From assembly GCA_965221755.1 (NCBI GenBank), contig OZ244921.1, forward strand, positions 1-64,000: DNA of 64,000 nucleotides. The letters run 5' to 3'. Below are positions 8,989 to 20,312 of this stretch, one piece after another. The notes below the pieces were generated by a model. It ran no database searches and was not told the DNA's origin. It saw only the letters and a list, made by a program, of their open reading frames with translations. Origin of the DNA: Azophilus sp965221755. Its GTDB lineage: Bacteria; Pseudomonadota; Gammaproteobacteria; Pseudomonadales; Azotimanducaceae. The position numbers and the translations under genes were made by a program. Each line of letters starts with the position of its first letter. The first letter of the stretch is position 1.

Positions 8989-9455
8989 CGGCGTTCCCGT
9001 GCGGTTTCCGGCGCCGGCGCATCCCCCGGCTGTTCGCCTAGCTCGGGCGGGCGCTTGGGCGGCGCTTCAACGGTGAGGATGCTGATCCGCGTCAGGCCGG
9101 ACTGGCTGGACGCATCCATGGCGCCGACGACCGCTTGGTGGGGGGCTAGGGCATCCGCGGCGATGACGGCCCGAAGCGCCTCGTCCTCGCCGCTGGCCGA
9201 GGCCAAGGCCCCCGCCAGCGCGGAGGCCGCAGTGGGCCGTCCGTTGACCGCATAGCCGCCGTCGCGACGCACCGTGATCGTCACGGCGGCGCTCGCTGCC
9301 GGCCGCGCGCCCCGCGCCTCGGGCAGCTCGATGTGCAGCTCGCTGCGGCGGATGAAGGTGGCGGAGACCATGAAAAAGATGAGCAGCAGAAAGACGATGT
9401 CGATCAACGGCGCCAGCTCAACGGTCGCCGCCAAGCGCTCCCGGCGGCGGCTCAC
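8985..9455 (-). CDS. exbD: ExbD/TolR-type biopolymer transport protein
   Basis: This 156-residue protein has one membrane helix near the N-terminus containing LAPLIDIVFLLLIFFM; the Asp in that helix is the proton-path residue of the ExbD/TolR family. A periplasmic domain follows, then a Pro-rich tail. It would couple proton flow, with ExbB, to outer membrane transport or envelope tension. It starts with GTG overlapping the exbB stop as GTGA. Genes of this kind stand beside lpxK in Pseudomonas, which suggests a role tied to the lipid A operon rather than to iron uptake. Confidence 0.92.
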   Translation of the reverse strand: MSRRRERLAATVELAPLIDIVFLLLIFFMVSATFIRRSELHIELPEARGARPAASAAVTITVRRDGGYAVNGRPTAASALAGALASASGEDEALRAVIAADALAPHQAVVGAMDASSQSGLTRISILTVEAPPKRPPELGEQPGDAPAPETARERR

Positions 9456-10081
9456 GGCCGGCTCGGCTGACCGGGCGGCGGGACGTCGCTGTGCAGGGCC
9501 TGGGCCAGATGCGCCGCCTGCCGCTCCAGCTCCACCACTAGGTCATCCACCCGGCGCAGCAGGAAGCGGTGCAACATGAGCGACGGTATGGCCACCGTCA
9601 AGCCTGCGGCCGTGGTGACGAGCGCTTCGGAAATGCCGCCGGCCAACGCCTCCGAGTGCCCCGCGCCATCGACCATCAGGGCGGAAAACACTTCGATCAT
9701 GCCAACCACCGTGCCGAGCAGCCCCAACAAGGGCGCTATCGAGGCGATGACGCCCAAGGAGGTCAGATAGCGCTCCAAATCGTGACTGACGGCGGCAACG
9801 GCTTCAGCCATGGCTTCCTTGGTCAGGCTGCGGCTGCGGCGCGCATTGGCGATTCCCGCCGCCAGCACTCGGCCGAGCGGGCTGCCGGCCGCCAATGCGC
9901 GCGGCGGCGGCTCGGCCGCACCGTCCCGCACCCATCGCTGGGCGTCGCCGAGCAGGCCTTTGGGAAGCACTCGGGATCGGTGCAGGGCCCAGCCCCGCTC
10001 AATGCCGATCGCCAAGGCGGCGACGCTGCACAGCAGGATGGGCGCCATGAGCCAACCGCCCGATTGCATGACGCCCAGCAT
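9452..10081 (-). CDS. exbB: ExbB/TolQ/MotA-type proton channel protein
   Basis: The 209-residue protein has three predicted membrane segments: one at residues 10-28 and two in the C-terminal half around IAPLLGLLGTVVGMIEVF and the TTAAGLTVAIPSL stretch, which is the MotA/TolQ/ExbB signature. It forms the inner membrane pentamer that works with ExbD. It stands 53 bases after galU and overlaps exbD by four bases, so galU, exbB, exbD, msbA-lpxK and kdsB may be one transcript. Confidence 0.93.
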   Translation of the reverse strand: MLGVMQSGGWLMAPILLCSVAALAIGIERGWALHRSRVLPKGLLGDAQRWVRDGAAEPPPRALAAGSPLGRVLAAGIANARRSRSLTKEAMAEAVAAVSHDLERYLTSLGVIASIAPLLGLLGTVVGMIEVFSALMVDGAGHSEALAGGISEALVTTAAGLTVAIPSLMLHRFLLRRVDDLVVELERQAAHLAQALHSDVPPPGQPSRP

Positions 10082-10134
10082 CGAACCCGCTCCGGGAGGC
10101 GCCTTAGGGCGCCATTGGGCCTCGCTTGGACGTT

Positions 10135-10959
10135 TCAGCCCCGTTCATGGCGGGCGTAGCAGTGGTTGGTGGCCTCCACGAAGCCGTCAATGGAACCGCA
10201 GTCAAAGCGCCTGCCCTCGAACTTGTAGCCTATGACCGCACCCTGCTGGGCTTGGGTGAGCAAGGCATCGGTGATCTGCACTTCGTCGTTGCGGCCCGCT
10301 TGCGTCGCGTCTAGGATGTCAAAGATGTCCGGGGTCAGGACGTAGCGGCCGATAATGGCCAAATTGCTCGGCGCCGTGCCCGGCGCCGGCTTTTCCACCA
10401 TGTCGGTGACCCGGAAGATGCGCTCGGTGATGGCTTCGCCGGCGATCACGCCGTACTTGCCGATGTCCGCTTCGGCCACCTCCTCGATGGCGACGATGCT
10501 GCACCGGAACTGCCGGAAGACGGCCACCATCTGCGCCAGCACCCCGCGCTCATCGCTCAGGCAAAGGTCGTCGGCAAGCACCACGCCGAAGGGCTCGTCC
10601 CCGATCAGGGCCCGCCCGCTGCGGATGGCATGCCCCAAGCCGCGCATGGTGACCTGCCGACTGTAGGAGAAGGTGCAGCGCTCAATGAGTTCGCGGATGC
10701 CGGACAGCAGCACCTCCTTGCCGGTGCCCTGAATCTGGTGCTCCAGTTCATAGCTTAGGTCGAAGTGGTCCTCGATCGCTCGCTTGCCGCGGCCCGTCAC
10801 GAAGCCGATGTCGGTCAGCCCCGCCTCAAGCGCCTCCTCCACCCCGTACTGCACCAGGGGCTTGTTGAGGATGGGCAGCATCTCCTTGGGCATCGACTTG
10901 GTGGCGGGCAAAAAGCGGGTGCCGTAGCCCGCCACTGGAAACAGGCATTTCTTGATCAT
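10135..10959 (-). CDS. galU: UTP--glucose-1-phosphate uridylyltransferase
   Basis: GalU makes UDP-glucose from glucose-1-phosphate and UTP in the cytoplasm, for lipopolysaccharide core, capsule and trehalose synthesis. The N-terminus has the nucleotidyltransferase signature VAGYGTRFLPATK followed by MPKEMLPI. FGVVLADDLC holds the metal-binding Asp, and GKYGVI and VEKPAP are further family motifs. At 274 residues it is slightly shorter than E. coli GalU (302). It starts with ATG. In Pseudomonas this gene is not, as far as I recall, part of the exbB-kdsB cluster, so it is probably an addition here. Confidence 0.95.
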   Translation of the reverse strand: MIKKCLFPVAGYGTRFLPATKSMPKEMLPILNKPLVQYGVEEALEAGLTDIGFVTGRGKRAIEDHFDLSYELEHQIQGTGKEVLLSGIRELIERCTFSYSRQVTMRGLGHAIRSGRALIGDEPFGVVLADDLCLSDERGVLAQMVAVFRQFRCSIVAIEEVAEADIGKYGVIAGEAITERIFRVTDMVEKPAPGTAPSNLAIIGRYVLTPDIFDILDATQAGRNDEVQITDALLTQAQQGAVIGYKFEGRRFDCGSIDGFVEATNHCYARHERG

Positions 10960-11042
10960 GAGCGCAGCGGGTCCAGCATCCGAAACGAATCAGGTGTGCG
11001 GGCAGGCGCCGGCGACTTGGCGAAGCCTCTCAAATTCCGCGC

Positions 11043-11273
11043 TCATCGACGTTCGCCCCCTGCCAAGACCCGCACGACCGGCGGCGACATCTCGACCGGC
11101 ACGGGCCGAGCTTTCGTGATGGCCTCGAAGTAGTCCGCCGCCATCTTCGACAGCGACTTGCGCGCCTTGGCCACCCGCGTCTTGGCCGCGGCGATGAGCT
11201 CATTGTCCAAGCGCAGCCTGAGCTTTCGTTGCATCAATGGGTGCCGCATGAATTTGCCGCCAAGGTACGTCAC
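11043..11273 (-). CDS. Ribbon-helix-helix-like orphan antitoxin (DUF6364-like)
   Basis: A 76-residue basic protein containing KLRLRLDNELIAAAKTRVAK and SLSKMAADYFEAI, the pattern of small CopG/RHH-type DNA-binding antitoxins. Such genes normally overlap a PIN-domain toxin. Here the stop does overlap an ATG (ATGA at 11043-11046), but the following frame ends after 18 codons and does not resemble a PIN protein. A toxin may therefore have been lost or replaced by repeat-derived sequence. A Met at residue 9 (11249) is an alternative start. Immediately upstream lie family A repeats. Confidence 0.6.
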   Translation of the reverse strand: MTYLGGKFMRHPLMQRKLRLRLDNELIAAAKTRVAKARKSLSKMAADYFEAITKARPVPVEMSPPVVRVLAGGERR

Positions 11274-11290
11274 ATCGCCTCATCACGCAA

Positions 11291-11515
11291 GATTGCGCGA
11301 CCTGACGGTCGCGGATGGAGTTTCGCTTACCGCGAAACTCCGCGCTCTCCACGCAGGCAGGATTCCGACATGTTTCCGAACCCGCACAGATTGTGCGCGA
11401 CCTGACGGTCGCGGATGGAGTTTCGCTGCCGTTGCGTGGTTCGGGTTCGATATGTTCTTAAACCCGCTGCCGTCGTGTGGGTCAGGTTCCGGGGCGTTTC
11501 TGAGCCCGCGCGGCG
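11291..11515 (+). repeat. Family A repeats, tandem pair
   Basis: The first copy shows GCGACC/GGTCGC at 11297-11312 and GGAGTTTCGC/GCGAAACTCC at 11317-11341. The second begins at about 11395 with the same GCGACC/GGTCGC hairpin and GGAGTTTCGC, but its right arm is replaced by CTGCCGTTGCGTGGTTCGGG, a junction also seen at 30832-30851. A third partial tail (GTTTCTGAGCCCGCGC) follows. The block fills the space between the antitoxin-like gene and the end of clpB. Confidence 0.8.
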
Positions 11516-11537
11516 CGGCAATTCGCCCTGCGCAAGA

Positions 11538-14150
<2,613 letters not shown>

Positions 14151-14222
14151 CGTGGCTGCTCCTCAAACGGGTTGCGTTGCTCGTTGACCGGACGCTCCAA
14201 GCTCCCGCCAACACCCCCTAAA

Positions 14223-14247
14223 ATGCGTCCAGAGCCGCGCTTTTCAA
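14223..14247 (-). promoter_or_regulatory. Possible sigma-32 heat-shock promoter of clpB
   Basis: On the minus strand, ATTGAAA (TTGAAA at 14247-14242) is followed after 13 bases by ACGCATTT (ACGCAT at 14228-14223). This resembles the sigma-32 pattern CTTGAAA ... CCCCAT-T, with four of six matches in the -10 part. Transcription would begin about 65 bases before clpB. ClpB is classically a sigma-32 gene. Confidence 0.4.
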
Positions 14248-14291
14248 TGGCAATGCCGCGGCATGGGCCGGTGCTGACCTCACCCGCGAAG

Positions 14292-16454
14292 TTAAAGTCC
14301 TTCCAAGCGGTTCCCCGGCGGCCGGTTCACCCACCAAGCCCAACCGGCGATGCGTTCCCGGCGATGGGCGATCACCCGCTCGGGGTTTGCCGAGGACCAG
14401 TGCAGCGCCCCGTCAATGCCGGTCATCCAAATCTCGGAACCCAGCAGCCGGTAGCGCCGCACCACTTGCGGATGGGGGTGGCCGTAGGCGTTGCGCCAGC
14501 CGGCGCTGATGAAGACCAAGGGCGGATTGACCGCCTCTACAAAGCGCTTGGACGAAGAGCTGCCGCTGCCGTGATGGGGCGCAAACAGCAGGCGGGCGGG
14601 GCCCAGCCCGCCGGTCACCAAGGACGCCTCCACCCGGCGCGTGATGTCGCCGGTCAGCAGCACGCGCTCGTCCCCGGCGCTGACTTGCAGAACGCAGGAG
14701 GCGTCATTGCCGCCGCGGGCGTAGCCCGCTGGCGGATGCAGCACCGCAAAGGCCACCCCGTCCCAAGTCCAGCGCTCGCCCCGCCGGCACGGCTTGGCGC
14801 TCAAGCCGGGCGCAACGCCCCAAACCGAGGCGGCAGGCGCTCCGCGCAGCACTGCGGCAACGCCGCCGGCGTGATCAAGATCGCCATGGCTGACGATCAG
14901 ACGGTCCAAGTCCCGTTTTCCGGTGGCGGCGATGGCGGGCAGCACGACCGCTTCGCCCACGTCAAAGCCCGAGGGAAAGCGCGGCCCCGCATCGAACAGC
15001 AGGCGGTGGTTGCGCGTGTCGATCAGCGCCGCGCTGCCCTGCCCCACATCGAGCGCCAGAACCTCGAACTGCCCTTGGGCGGGGCGCTCCTGAAAGACCA
15101 TCAATCCGGCCGCCCACAACGGCAGGCAGGCAAGGCGCATCCGCCAATGGGTCGCGCCCAGGGCGCAGGCAAGCGCAGCCAAGGCGGCAAGGCCTTGCCC
15201 AAGCGGCACCGGCAGCGGCCGGGCTTGATCGCCGCCGAGGGCGTCCAAGCCGACCAGCAAGGCCGACACGGCGAGGTCCGCCAGCGCCCAGCCCAGCCCG
15301 TCGAACGGCGCTCCCGCCAAGGTGGCGAGGAGCGAAAACATCACCAAGGGCACGGCCGCCAGCGATATCCAAGGCACGGCGAACAAGTTGGCAAGACCGG
15401 CGGCGGGCGCGACTTCGCCCACCACCGAAGCGGTCATCACCGTCATCGCCAAAACCATGAGCGCCTGCGCCCGAAGCAAGCTGGCCGCCCAGCCGAGGAC
15501 CGGCGCGCGATTGGCGAATCCGGCGATGAGCACGGCGACGGCGCCGAAGGAGAGCCAAAAGCCTTGGGTGAGCACGGCGCCCGGATTCACGCCAACCACC
15601 AGCACCGCGGCAAGCGCCAGCCAACTCGCCACCGGCGCCCGGCGCCCGCCCGCCAAGGCGAGAGTGGCCAGCGCGCCCATCACGCCGGCCCGAAGCGCCG
15701 GCGGATCAGCTCCGCAGAGCCAAACAAAGCCGGTCATTGCCGCCAACGAGAACGCCGCGGCCAACCAACCGGCGGGCAGCCAGACCAAGCCAGCCGGCGC
15801 CAAGCGAGCGGCGCCGGCGCCCACAGCATAGCCCAGCAGCGCCACCAAGCCGACGTGCAGCCCCGAAACGACGAGCAGATGCACCGTGCCCGTGCGCCGC
15901 AGCAACGCCCAATCGGCATCGGTCAAGGCGCTGCCGTCGCCGGTCGCCAAGGCTCGCAGATGGGCGCCGCGCCGACGATCCGCCACCCGCTCGGCCACCG
16001 CGCCTCGAATGCGCTGGCGCAGGTCTTCAGCGGGCGGCAGCAAGCGCCGGCCGGAACGAATGTAGCCCACGCCGTCGATGCCGTTGCCGAACAGCCAACG
16101 CTCGTAGTCAAAGCCACCCGGATTCTGGTAGCCCCAAGGCGAGCGCACCCGGGCTTCCACCCGCCAAACCTCGCCGACCTGGACCGGCGGCGGAAAGTGC
16201 CAATTCAGGCGCAGCCGGCGACCGCTCAAGTCCGCGCACCCAGGCGCGTGGTCCCGCCGCACCGCCACTTGCAGACGCGACCGGTCCGCCGACGGCGAGG
16301 ACGCCGCCTCCAGCACCCCGACGGTCAGCTGGCGGGGCGCCTCCGCGGCGCAATGGGGCACGCGGGCGGACAGGCCCGAACGCGCCATCCCAAGCAATGA
16401 CGCCGCGGCAAGGCCGGTGAGCAGCAACCACATCAGGCATCGAACAACAGGCAT
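14292..16454 (-). CDS. comEC: DNA internalisation competence protein ComEC/Rec2
   Basis: The 720-residue polytopic inner membrane protein forms the channel for single-stranded DNA during natural transformation. An N-terminal OB-like region is followed by the Competence domain with many helices (TGTVHLLVVSGLHVGLVALL is the diagnostic stretch). The C-terminal metallo-beta-lactamase-like domain carries SHGDLDHAGG (HxDxDH-type) and LLFAPHHGSGSSS. It is followed by clpB, and it is divergent from the DUF2062 gene with only 9 bases between the two ATGs. A later Met (residue 8) is possible as start. Confidence 0.93.
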   Translation of the reverse strand: MPVVRCLMWLLLTGLAAASLLGMARSGLSARVPHCAAEAPRQLTVGVLEAASSPSADRSRLQVAVRRDHAPGCADLSGRRLRLNWHFPPPVQVGEVWRVEARVRSPWGYQNPGGFDYERWLFGNGIDGVGYIRSGRRLLPPAEDLRQRIRGAVAERVADRRRGAHLRALATGDGSALTDADWALLRRTGTVHLLVVSGLHVGLVALLGYAVGAGAARLAPAGLVWLPAGWLAAAFSLAAMTGFVWLCGADPPALRAGVMGALATLALAGGRRAPVASWLALAAVLVVGVNPGAVLTQGFWLSFGAVAVLIAGFANRAPVLGWAASLLRAQALMVLAMTVMTASVVGEVAPAAGLANLFAVPWISLAAVPLVMFSLLATLAGAPFDGLGWALADLAVSALLVGLDALGGDQARPLPVPLGQGLAALAALACALGATHWRMRLACLPLWAAGLMVFQERPAQGQFEVLALDVGQGSAALIDTRNHRLLFDAGPRFPSGFDVGEAVVLPAIAATGKRDLDRLIVSHGDLDHAGGVAAVLRGAPAASVWGVAPGLSAKPCRRGERWTWDGVAFAVLHPPAGYARGGNDASCVLQVSAGDERVLLTGDITRRVEASLVTGGLGPARLLFAPHHGSGSSSSKRFVEAVNPPLVFISAGWRNAYGHPHPQVVRRYRLLGSEIWMTGIDGALHWSSANPERVIAHRRERIAGWAWWVNRPPGNRLEGL

Positions 16455-16463
16455 AATGAAGTT

Positions 16464-16982
16464 ATGCCAAAAGAACTGCTGCGCCGATACCTGCCGGATG
16501 CCGACAGGATTCGTGCGAATCCCGCCCTAAAACCCTTGGGATTGCTCCTACAAAACTCCGAAATTTGGCGCCTCAACCGACGCACGGCGGCAGGCGCCGC
16601 CTTCATCGGGCTGTTTTGCGCCTTCCTGCCGATCCCCTTTCAGATGCTGGTGGCCGGCGCCCTGGTCGTCGTGTTCCGCTGCAATCTCCCCATCGCCGTC
16701 GTCCTGGTCTGGATTTCCAATCCCCTCACCATAGCGCCGATGTTCTACTTCACCTACCGCTTGGGCGCTTGGCTGCTGGACATGCGCATCGAGGTGGAGA
16801 CCGTGGAAATCAGCTTCGGTTGGATCTTCGCCAACCTGACCCGCATCGGCTACCCGCTGATCTTCGGCAGTCTCCTGTGCGGCTGGGTGGCCGGCGTGAC
16901 CGGCTTCATGCTGGCCCGGCTGCTGTGGCGCCTGCACATCGTCCGGCGCTGGCGGCAACGACGCCGCAGGCGCAGCGCCTAG
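16464..16982 (+). CDS. DUF2062 domain membrane protein
   Basis: A 172-residue protein with the DUF2062 pattern: a charged N-terminal segment ending in IWRLNRR, two hydrophobic helices (AAFIGLFCAFLPIPFQMLVA and the ISNPLTIAPMFYFTYRLG region), then a further helix pair and a basic Arg-rich C-terminus. The molecular role of the family is unknown to me. It lies between comEC and lol genes as in Pseudomonas. CATAAT at 16452-16457 sits so close to the ATG that a transcript from it would be nearly leaderless. Confidence 0.88.
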   Translation: MPKELLRRYLPDADRIRANPALKPLGLLLQNSEIWRLNRRTAAGAAFIGLFCAFLPIPFQMLVAGALVVVFRCNLPIAVVLVWISNPLTIAPMFYFTYRLGAWLLDMRIEVETVEISFGWIFANLTRIGYPLIFGSLLCGWVAGVTGFMLARLLWRLHIVRRWRQRRRRRSA

Positions 16983-17017
16983 GCGTCACGATCAAGTCGC
17001 TGCCAACTTGGCGCTCG

Positions 17018-18226
17018 TCAGGCATGCAGTCCCTCGACCGGGTTCTGCCGGGCGGCGCGGCGCGCTGGAATCCAAGCCGACAGCAGGCACAGCAGCCAGG
17101 ACAGGCCGCCGATGAGGGCCAGGTCCGTCAGCAGCACCCGCGACGGCACGGTTTCAAAATAGGAGCCTTCCAGGAGCTGAAGCCCCAGCCAGGATTCGAG
17201 CGCCGCAAAGATCGGCCCGATGCGGTTGGCGGCGGCGACGCCCAGGATCAGGCCGGAAACGATGCCCAAGGTTGCCACCAGCACGCCCTGCGCCAGGAAC
17301 ACGCGCTGAACCAGAGCGCCCGTCGCGCCTAGGGAGCGCAGCACGGCGATGTCCGCCCGCTTGCTGTCGATGGCCATGGTCTGGCTGGATGCGATGTTGA
17401 ATCCGGCCACTGCGACGACGAGCAGCAGGATAAGAAACATCAGCGCCTTTTCGATGCGCACGGCGAGAAAAAGCTCGCCGTAGTCCTGCATCCAGGTTTC
17501 GACCCGCTCCCCGGCATCCGGGCGCCCCTCGGCGGCGGCCAGCGCGGCGAATTCGTCGGCCGCAAGGGGGTCGTGGAGCACCACCCGGATGCCGTCAGCG
17601 CCAAGGCGCCGCATTTCGGCGCCATCAAAGGCGGCGCGGGACGCCACCACCAAGGCGTAGTCGAATTCCGCGCCGACCTCGAACAATCCCCGCAGCCGAA
17701 AGGCCTTGAAGCGCGGCTGCACCCGGCCCCCATCGACTTGAGGGAGCGCCAGCCGCAGGGGGTCGCCCGCCGCCAAGCCCAAGCGGCGGGCCAGGGGCCG
17801 CCCCATCACCAAGCCGGTCGGCGCGGCCAAGGCCTCCTGCAAGCGTCCGAACGACATATGGGCATTGATGAGCGCCAACCGCTTCGCATCGGCGGCATCG
17901 ATGCCGTACACGGCCACGGGGGCCACGCCACCGGCGCCCGCCACCATGCCTGGGGCCTGAAAAAACGGATAGGCGGCGGCAACGCCCGGCAGCCCCTCGA
18001 CGGCTTGGGCATCCAGGCCCAGGGACACGGGCAGCAGGGCGTGGGGGACGGTGCCCAGGATGCGGCTGCGCAACTGCGCATCAAAGCCGTTCATGACGCT
18101 GACCACCACCGTCAGCACCAAGACGCCGACGCTCAAGCCGGCCAACGTCATCCAGTTGATCAGGCGCGCATAGCGATTGCGGCCCCGCCACAGATGGCGC
18201 GCGGCGATCCAGAGCGCGAGCCTCAC
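17018..18226 (-). CDS. lolE: Lipoprotein-releasing ABC transporter permease LolE/LolC type
   Basis: A 402-residue inner membrane permease with an N-terminal helix (LSVGVLVLTVVVSVMNGFDAQL), a large periplasmic domain, and three C-terminal helices of the FtsX type (AGFNIASSQTMAIDSKRADI, LRSLGATG). With LolC and LolD it extracts outer-membrane lipoproteins and hands them to LolA. The GTG at 18226 is chosen since it gives the usual length and begins at the family N-terminus (VRLALWIAARHLWRGR). The frame is open upstream to 18502 but that part has no family similarity. The 169-base gap to lolD is unusually large for this operon. Confidence 0.92.
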   Translation of the reverse strand: MRLALWIAARHLWRGRNRYARLINWMTLAGLSVGVLVLTVVVSVMNGFDAQLRSRILGTVPHALLPVSLGLDAQAVEGLPGVAAAYPFFQAPGMVAGAGGVAPVAVYGIDAADAKRLALINAHMSFGRLQEALAAPTGLVMGRPLARRLGLAAGDPLRLALPQVDGGRVQPRFKAFRLRGLFEVGAEFDYALVVASRAAFDGAEMRRLGADGIRVVLHDPLAADEFAALAAAEGRPDAGERVETWMQDYGELFLAVRIEKALMFLILLLVVAVAGFNIASSQTMAIDSKRADIAVLRSLGATGALVQRVFLAQGVLVATLGIVSGLILGVAAANRIGPIFAALESWLGLQLLEGSYFETVPSRVLLTDLALIGGLSWLLCLLSAWIPARRAARQNPVEGLHA

Positions 18227-18395
18227 GTGAGGGCGCCCGTGCCCGGATCCCGTTCGCTCAGCGCTGCGCCAGCGACCGGCGGCAGCGGCGTCGCAACCGC
18301 TTGGCGCTGCTGCGCAGGCGAGCGGAATTGGGCGATTGGGCACCGCAAAACATCCTTCGGGAAGGCCCGGCGGACTCTGAGCTGCCGCGATTTGA

Positions 18396-19085
18396 TCAAC
18401 GGCTCCCCAAGGGTTTGAGGACGCCGCCGTCGAGCAGCAAAGCCCGGTCCATGCCGGCGCTTGCCTCCTCATCGTGGGTGACCACCACGAAGGCAACGTC
18501 AAAGTCCCGGCTCAAGCCGCGCATGAGTTCAAACACCTGACGCGCGTTCTCCCGGTCGAGATTGCCGGTGGGCTCATCGGCCAGCAGCAGGTCCGGATGG
18601 CCGACCAAGGCCCGGGCCACGGCGACGCGCTGGCGCTCGCCCCCGGAAAGGGCGCTCGGACGATGGGCGGAACGGGACTTCAAGCCCACCGCATCCAGCA
18701 TGGCCGCCGCCTGGATCTCGGCCTCGCGGCGGCGGACGCCCCCCAAGCGCAGCGGCATCAACACGTTTTCCAAGGCCGAAAACTCCGGCAGCAGGTGATG
18801 AAGCTGGTAAACGAAGCCGACGTGGCGGTTGCGCAGCCGCGCCCGTTCGCCCACCGAGGCGGCGCTGATGGCGGTCCCGCAGAGGCGCACCTGCCCGCCA
18901 TCCAGGTCGTCCAGCCCGGCGAGGACGTGCAGCAAGGTGCTTTTTCCCGATCCTGAGCGCCCGACGATGGCGCAGCGCTCACCGCGGCCCACTTCGAGGC
19001 TCAAGCCACGCAGCACTTCGATGCGCTCGCCGCCTTGCCTGAAGGACTTGCGCAGGCCAGTGGCCTGGAGCGCCGGCTCACTCAT
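18396..19085 (-). CDS. lolD: Lipoprotein-releasing system ATP-binding protein
   Basis: This 229-residue ABC ATPase powers LolCDE. Walker A is GRSGSGKST, the Q-loop is followed by HHLLPEFSALENVLMPL (the Lol-type motif), the signature is LSGGERQRVAVARAL, and Walker B is LLLADEPTGNLD with an H-loop in VVTHDEE. Its ATG overlaps the end of lolC by 8 bases, so the two are translationally coupled. Confidence 0.96.
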   Translation of the reverse strand: MSEPALQATGLRKSFRQGGERIEVLRGLSLEVGRGERCAIVGRSGSGKSTLLHVLAGLDDLDGGQVRLCGTAISAASVGERARLRNRHVGFVYQLHHLLPEFSALENVLMPLRLGGVRRREAEIQAAAMLDAVGLKSRSAHRPSALSGGERQRVAVARALVGHPDLLLADEPTGNLDRENARQVFELMRGLSRDFDVAFVVVTHDEEASAGMDRALLLDGGVLKPLGSR

Positions 19086-20310
19086 GGGCGAGCACGCGGC
19101 TGGGCAGCAGGCGCGCGGCGCGCCAGGCCGGATGCAGGGTGCAGGCCACGCACAAGGCGAAGGACACCGCCGCGATGCGGACGAGGTCGGCCGGCCAAAT
19201 GTCCACCGGCAGATAGCTGATGAAGTACTGGCTCATCAGATCCAGGCGCAGGCCATCGTTGATCCAAGCGAAGAAGGCGGGCAGGCCGCCCGCCACCGCC
19301 GCGCCGACGGCGATGCCGATCAGGATGCCCAGCGCGCCGATCAGGGCGCCCAGCACCACGAAGCAGCCCACCAAGGGCGCGCTGGCAGCGCCCATGGTCT
19401 TGAGTATGGCGATGTCCGCGCCCCGCTGCTCGACCGTCATGATCAAGGTGGAGGCCAAGTTGAACCCGGCAACGCCGACGAGGAACGCAAGCAGCACGAA
19501 CAGGGTCGCCTTCTGGGCGCCGATCGCCCGATGCAGGTTGCCGTGGGAATGCCGCCAAGTGCGGGCAAAGAAACGATCCTCGCCCAAGCGCCGCACGGCC
19601 AAGGCGGCCAGCGCATCGGCGTCATGCAAGTCGGCGAAGCGCAGCTGATAGCCATGCACCCGCTCGCCCAATCGAAACAGCCGCTGGGCGTCCGCCAAGT
19701 GGATGAACGCCGCGCGGCCATCGAGTTCGGATCCGGAACGCAGCAAGGCCACCACCTGAAAGCGCTTCTGCCGGGGCAGCACGCCCGCCAGCGTCAGGGA
19801 ACCCAAGGGCAGCATCAAACGCACCGGATCGCCAACGCCAACCCCCAGCCGCGAAGCCACGCGAGCGCCCAGAATGACGCCGAAGCGGCCCGGCCGCAGC
19901 GTCTCCAGCGTCGCGGCGCCGGGCGGGCCGAGAAACGCCTCCAGGCCGGACACCTGCCGATGGGTCGATGGCTCGACGCCGGTCAGCAGCACCGCCTGCA
20001 CTTTGTCGATGCCCACAGCCAGGGCCGACCCCTGAATGATCGGCGCCGCTCCCAACACGCCCGGAACGGCGCGCAGCCTTGACGCCGCCGAGTCGCTGGG
20101 CGCCAACGGCTGGTCGCCCCAAAGCCCGGCATGGGGCAGGACGCCGAAGACCCGCTCGCGCAGCTCGCGCTCAAAGCCGTTGATCACCGACAGGACCACC
20201 ACCAGCACGGCAACGCTGAGCGACAGCCCGGCCACCGCCACCCAACCGACCAGCGCGCCGGAGCCACGGCGCGCAAAGGCGTAGCGCAGGCCAAGTTCAA
20301 CGGCAAGCAA
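19078..20310 (-). CDS. lolC: Lipoprotein-releasing ABC transporter permease LolC type
   Basis: A 410-residue permease with the same layout as the neighbouring LolE: first helix near residues 20-45 ending in SVINGFERELRERV, a periplasmic domain, and three C-terminal helices including VAGFNLASTLIMTVEQRGAD and LKTMGAAS. The start is TTG at 20310, just after the apbE stop; the residues following it align with E. coli LolC. It overlaps lolD by 8 bases. Together apbE-lolC-lolD-lolE run as one minus-strand unit. Confidence 0.93.
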   Translation of the reverse strand: MLAVELGLRYAFARRGSGALVGWVAVAGLSLSVAVLVVVLSVINGFERELRERVFGVLPHAGLWGDQPLAPSDSAASRLRAVPGVLGAAPIIQGSALAVGIDKVQAVLLTGVEPSTHRQVSGLEAFLGPPGAATLETLRPGRFGVILGARVASRLGVGVGDPVRLMLPLGSLTLAGVLPRQKRFQVVALLRSGSELDGRAAFIHLADAQRLFRLGERVHGYQLRFADLHDADALAALAVRRLGEDRFFARTWRHSHGNLHRAIGAQKATLFVLLAFLVGVAGFNLASTLIMTVEQRGADIAILKTMGAASAPLVGCFVVLGALIGALGILIGIAVGAAVAGGLPAFFAWINDGLRLDLMSQYFISYLPVDIWPADLVRIAAVSFALCVACTLHPAWRAARLLPSRVLAHE

Positions 20311-20312
20311 GC

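Noticed and set aside
14223..14290. A possible terminator between comEC and clpB.
   Set aside because: No stem followed by a T-run is present on the minus strand; only the heat-shock promoter-like sequence is visible.
16452..16464. A leaderless promoter for the DUF2062 gene from CATAAT.
   Set aside because: The -10-like box is good, but no matching -35 is found, so it is mentioned only in the gene entry.
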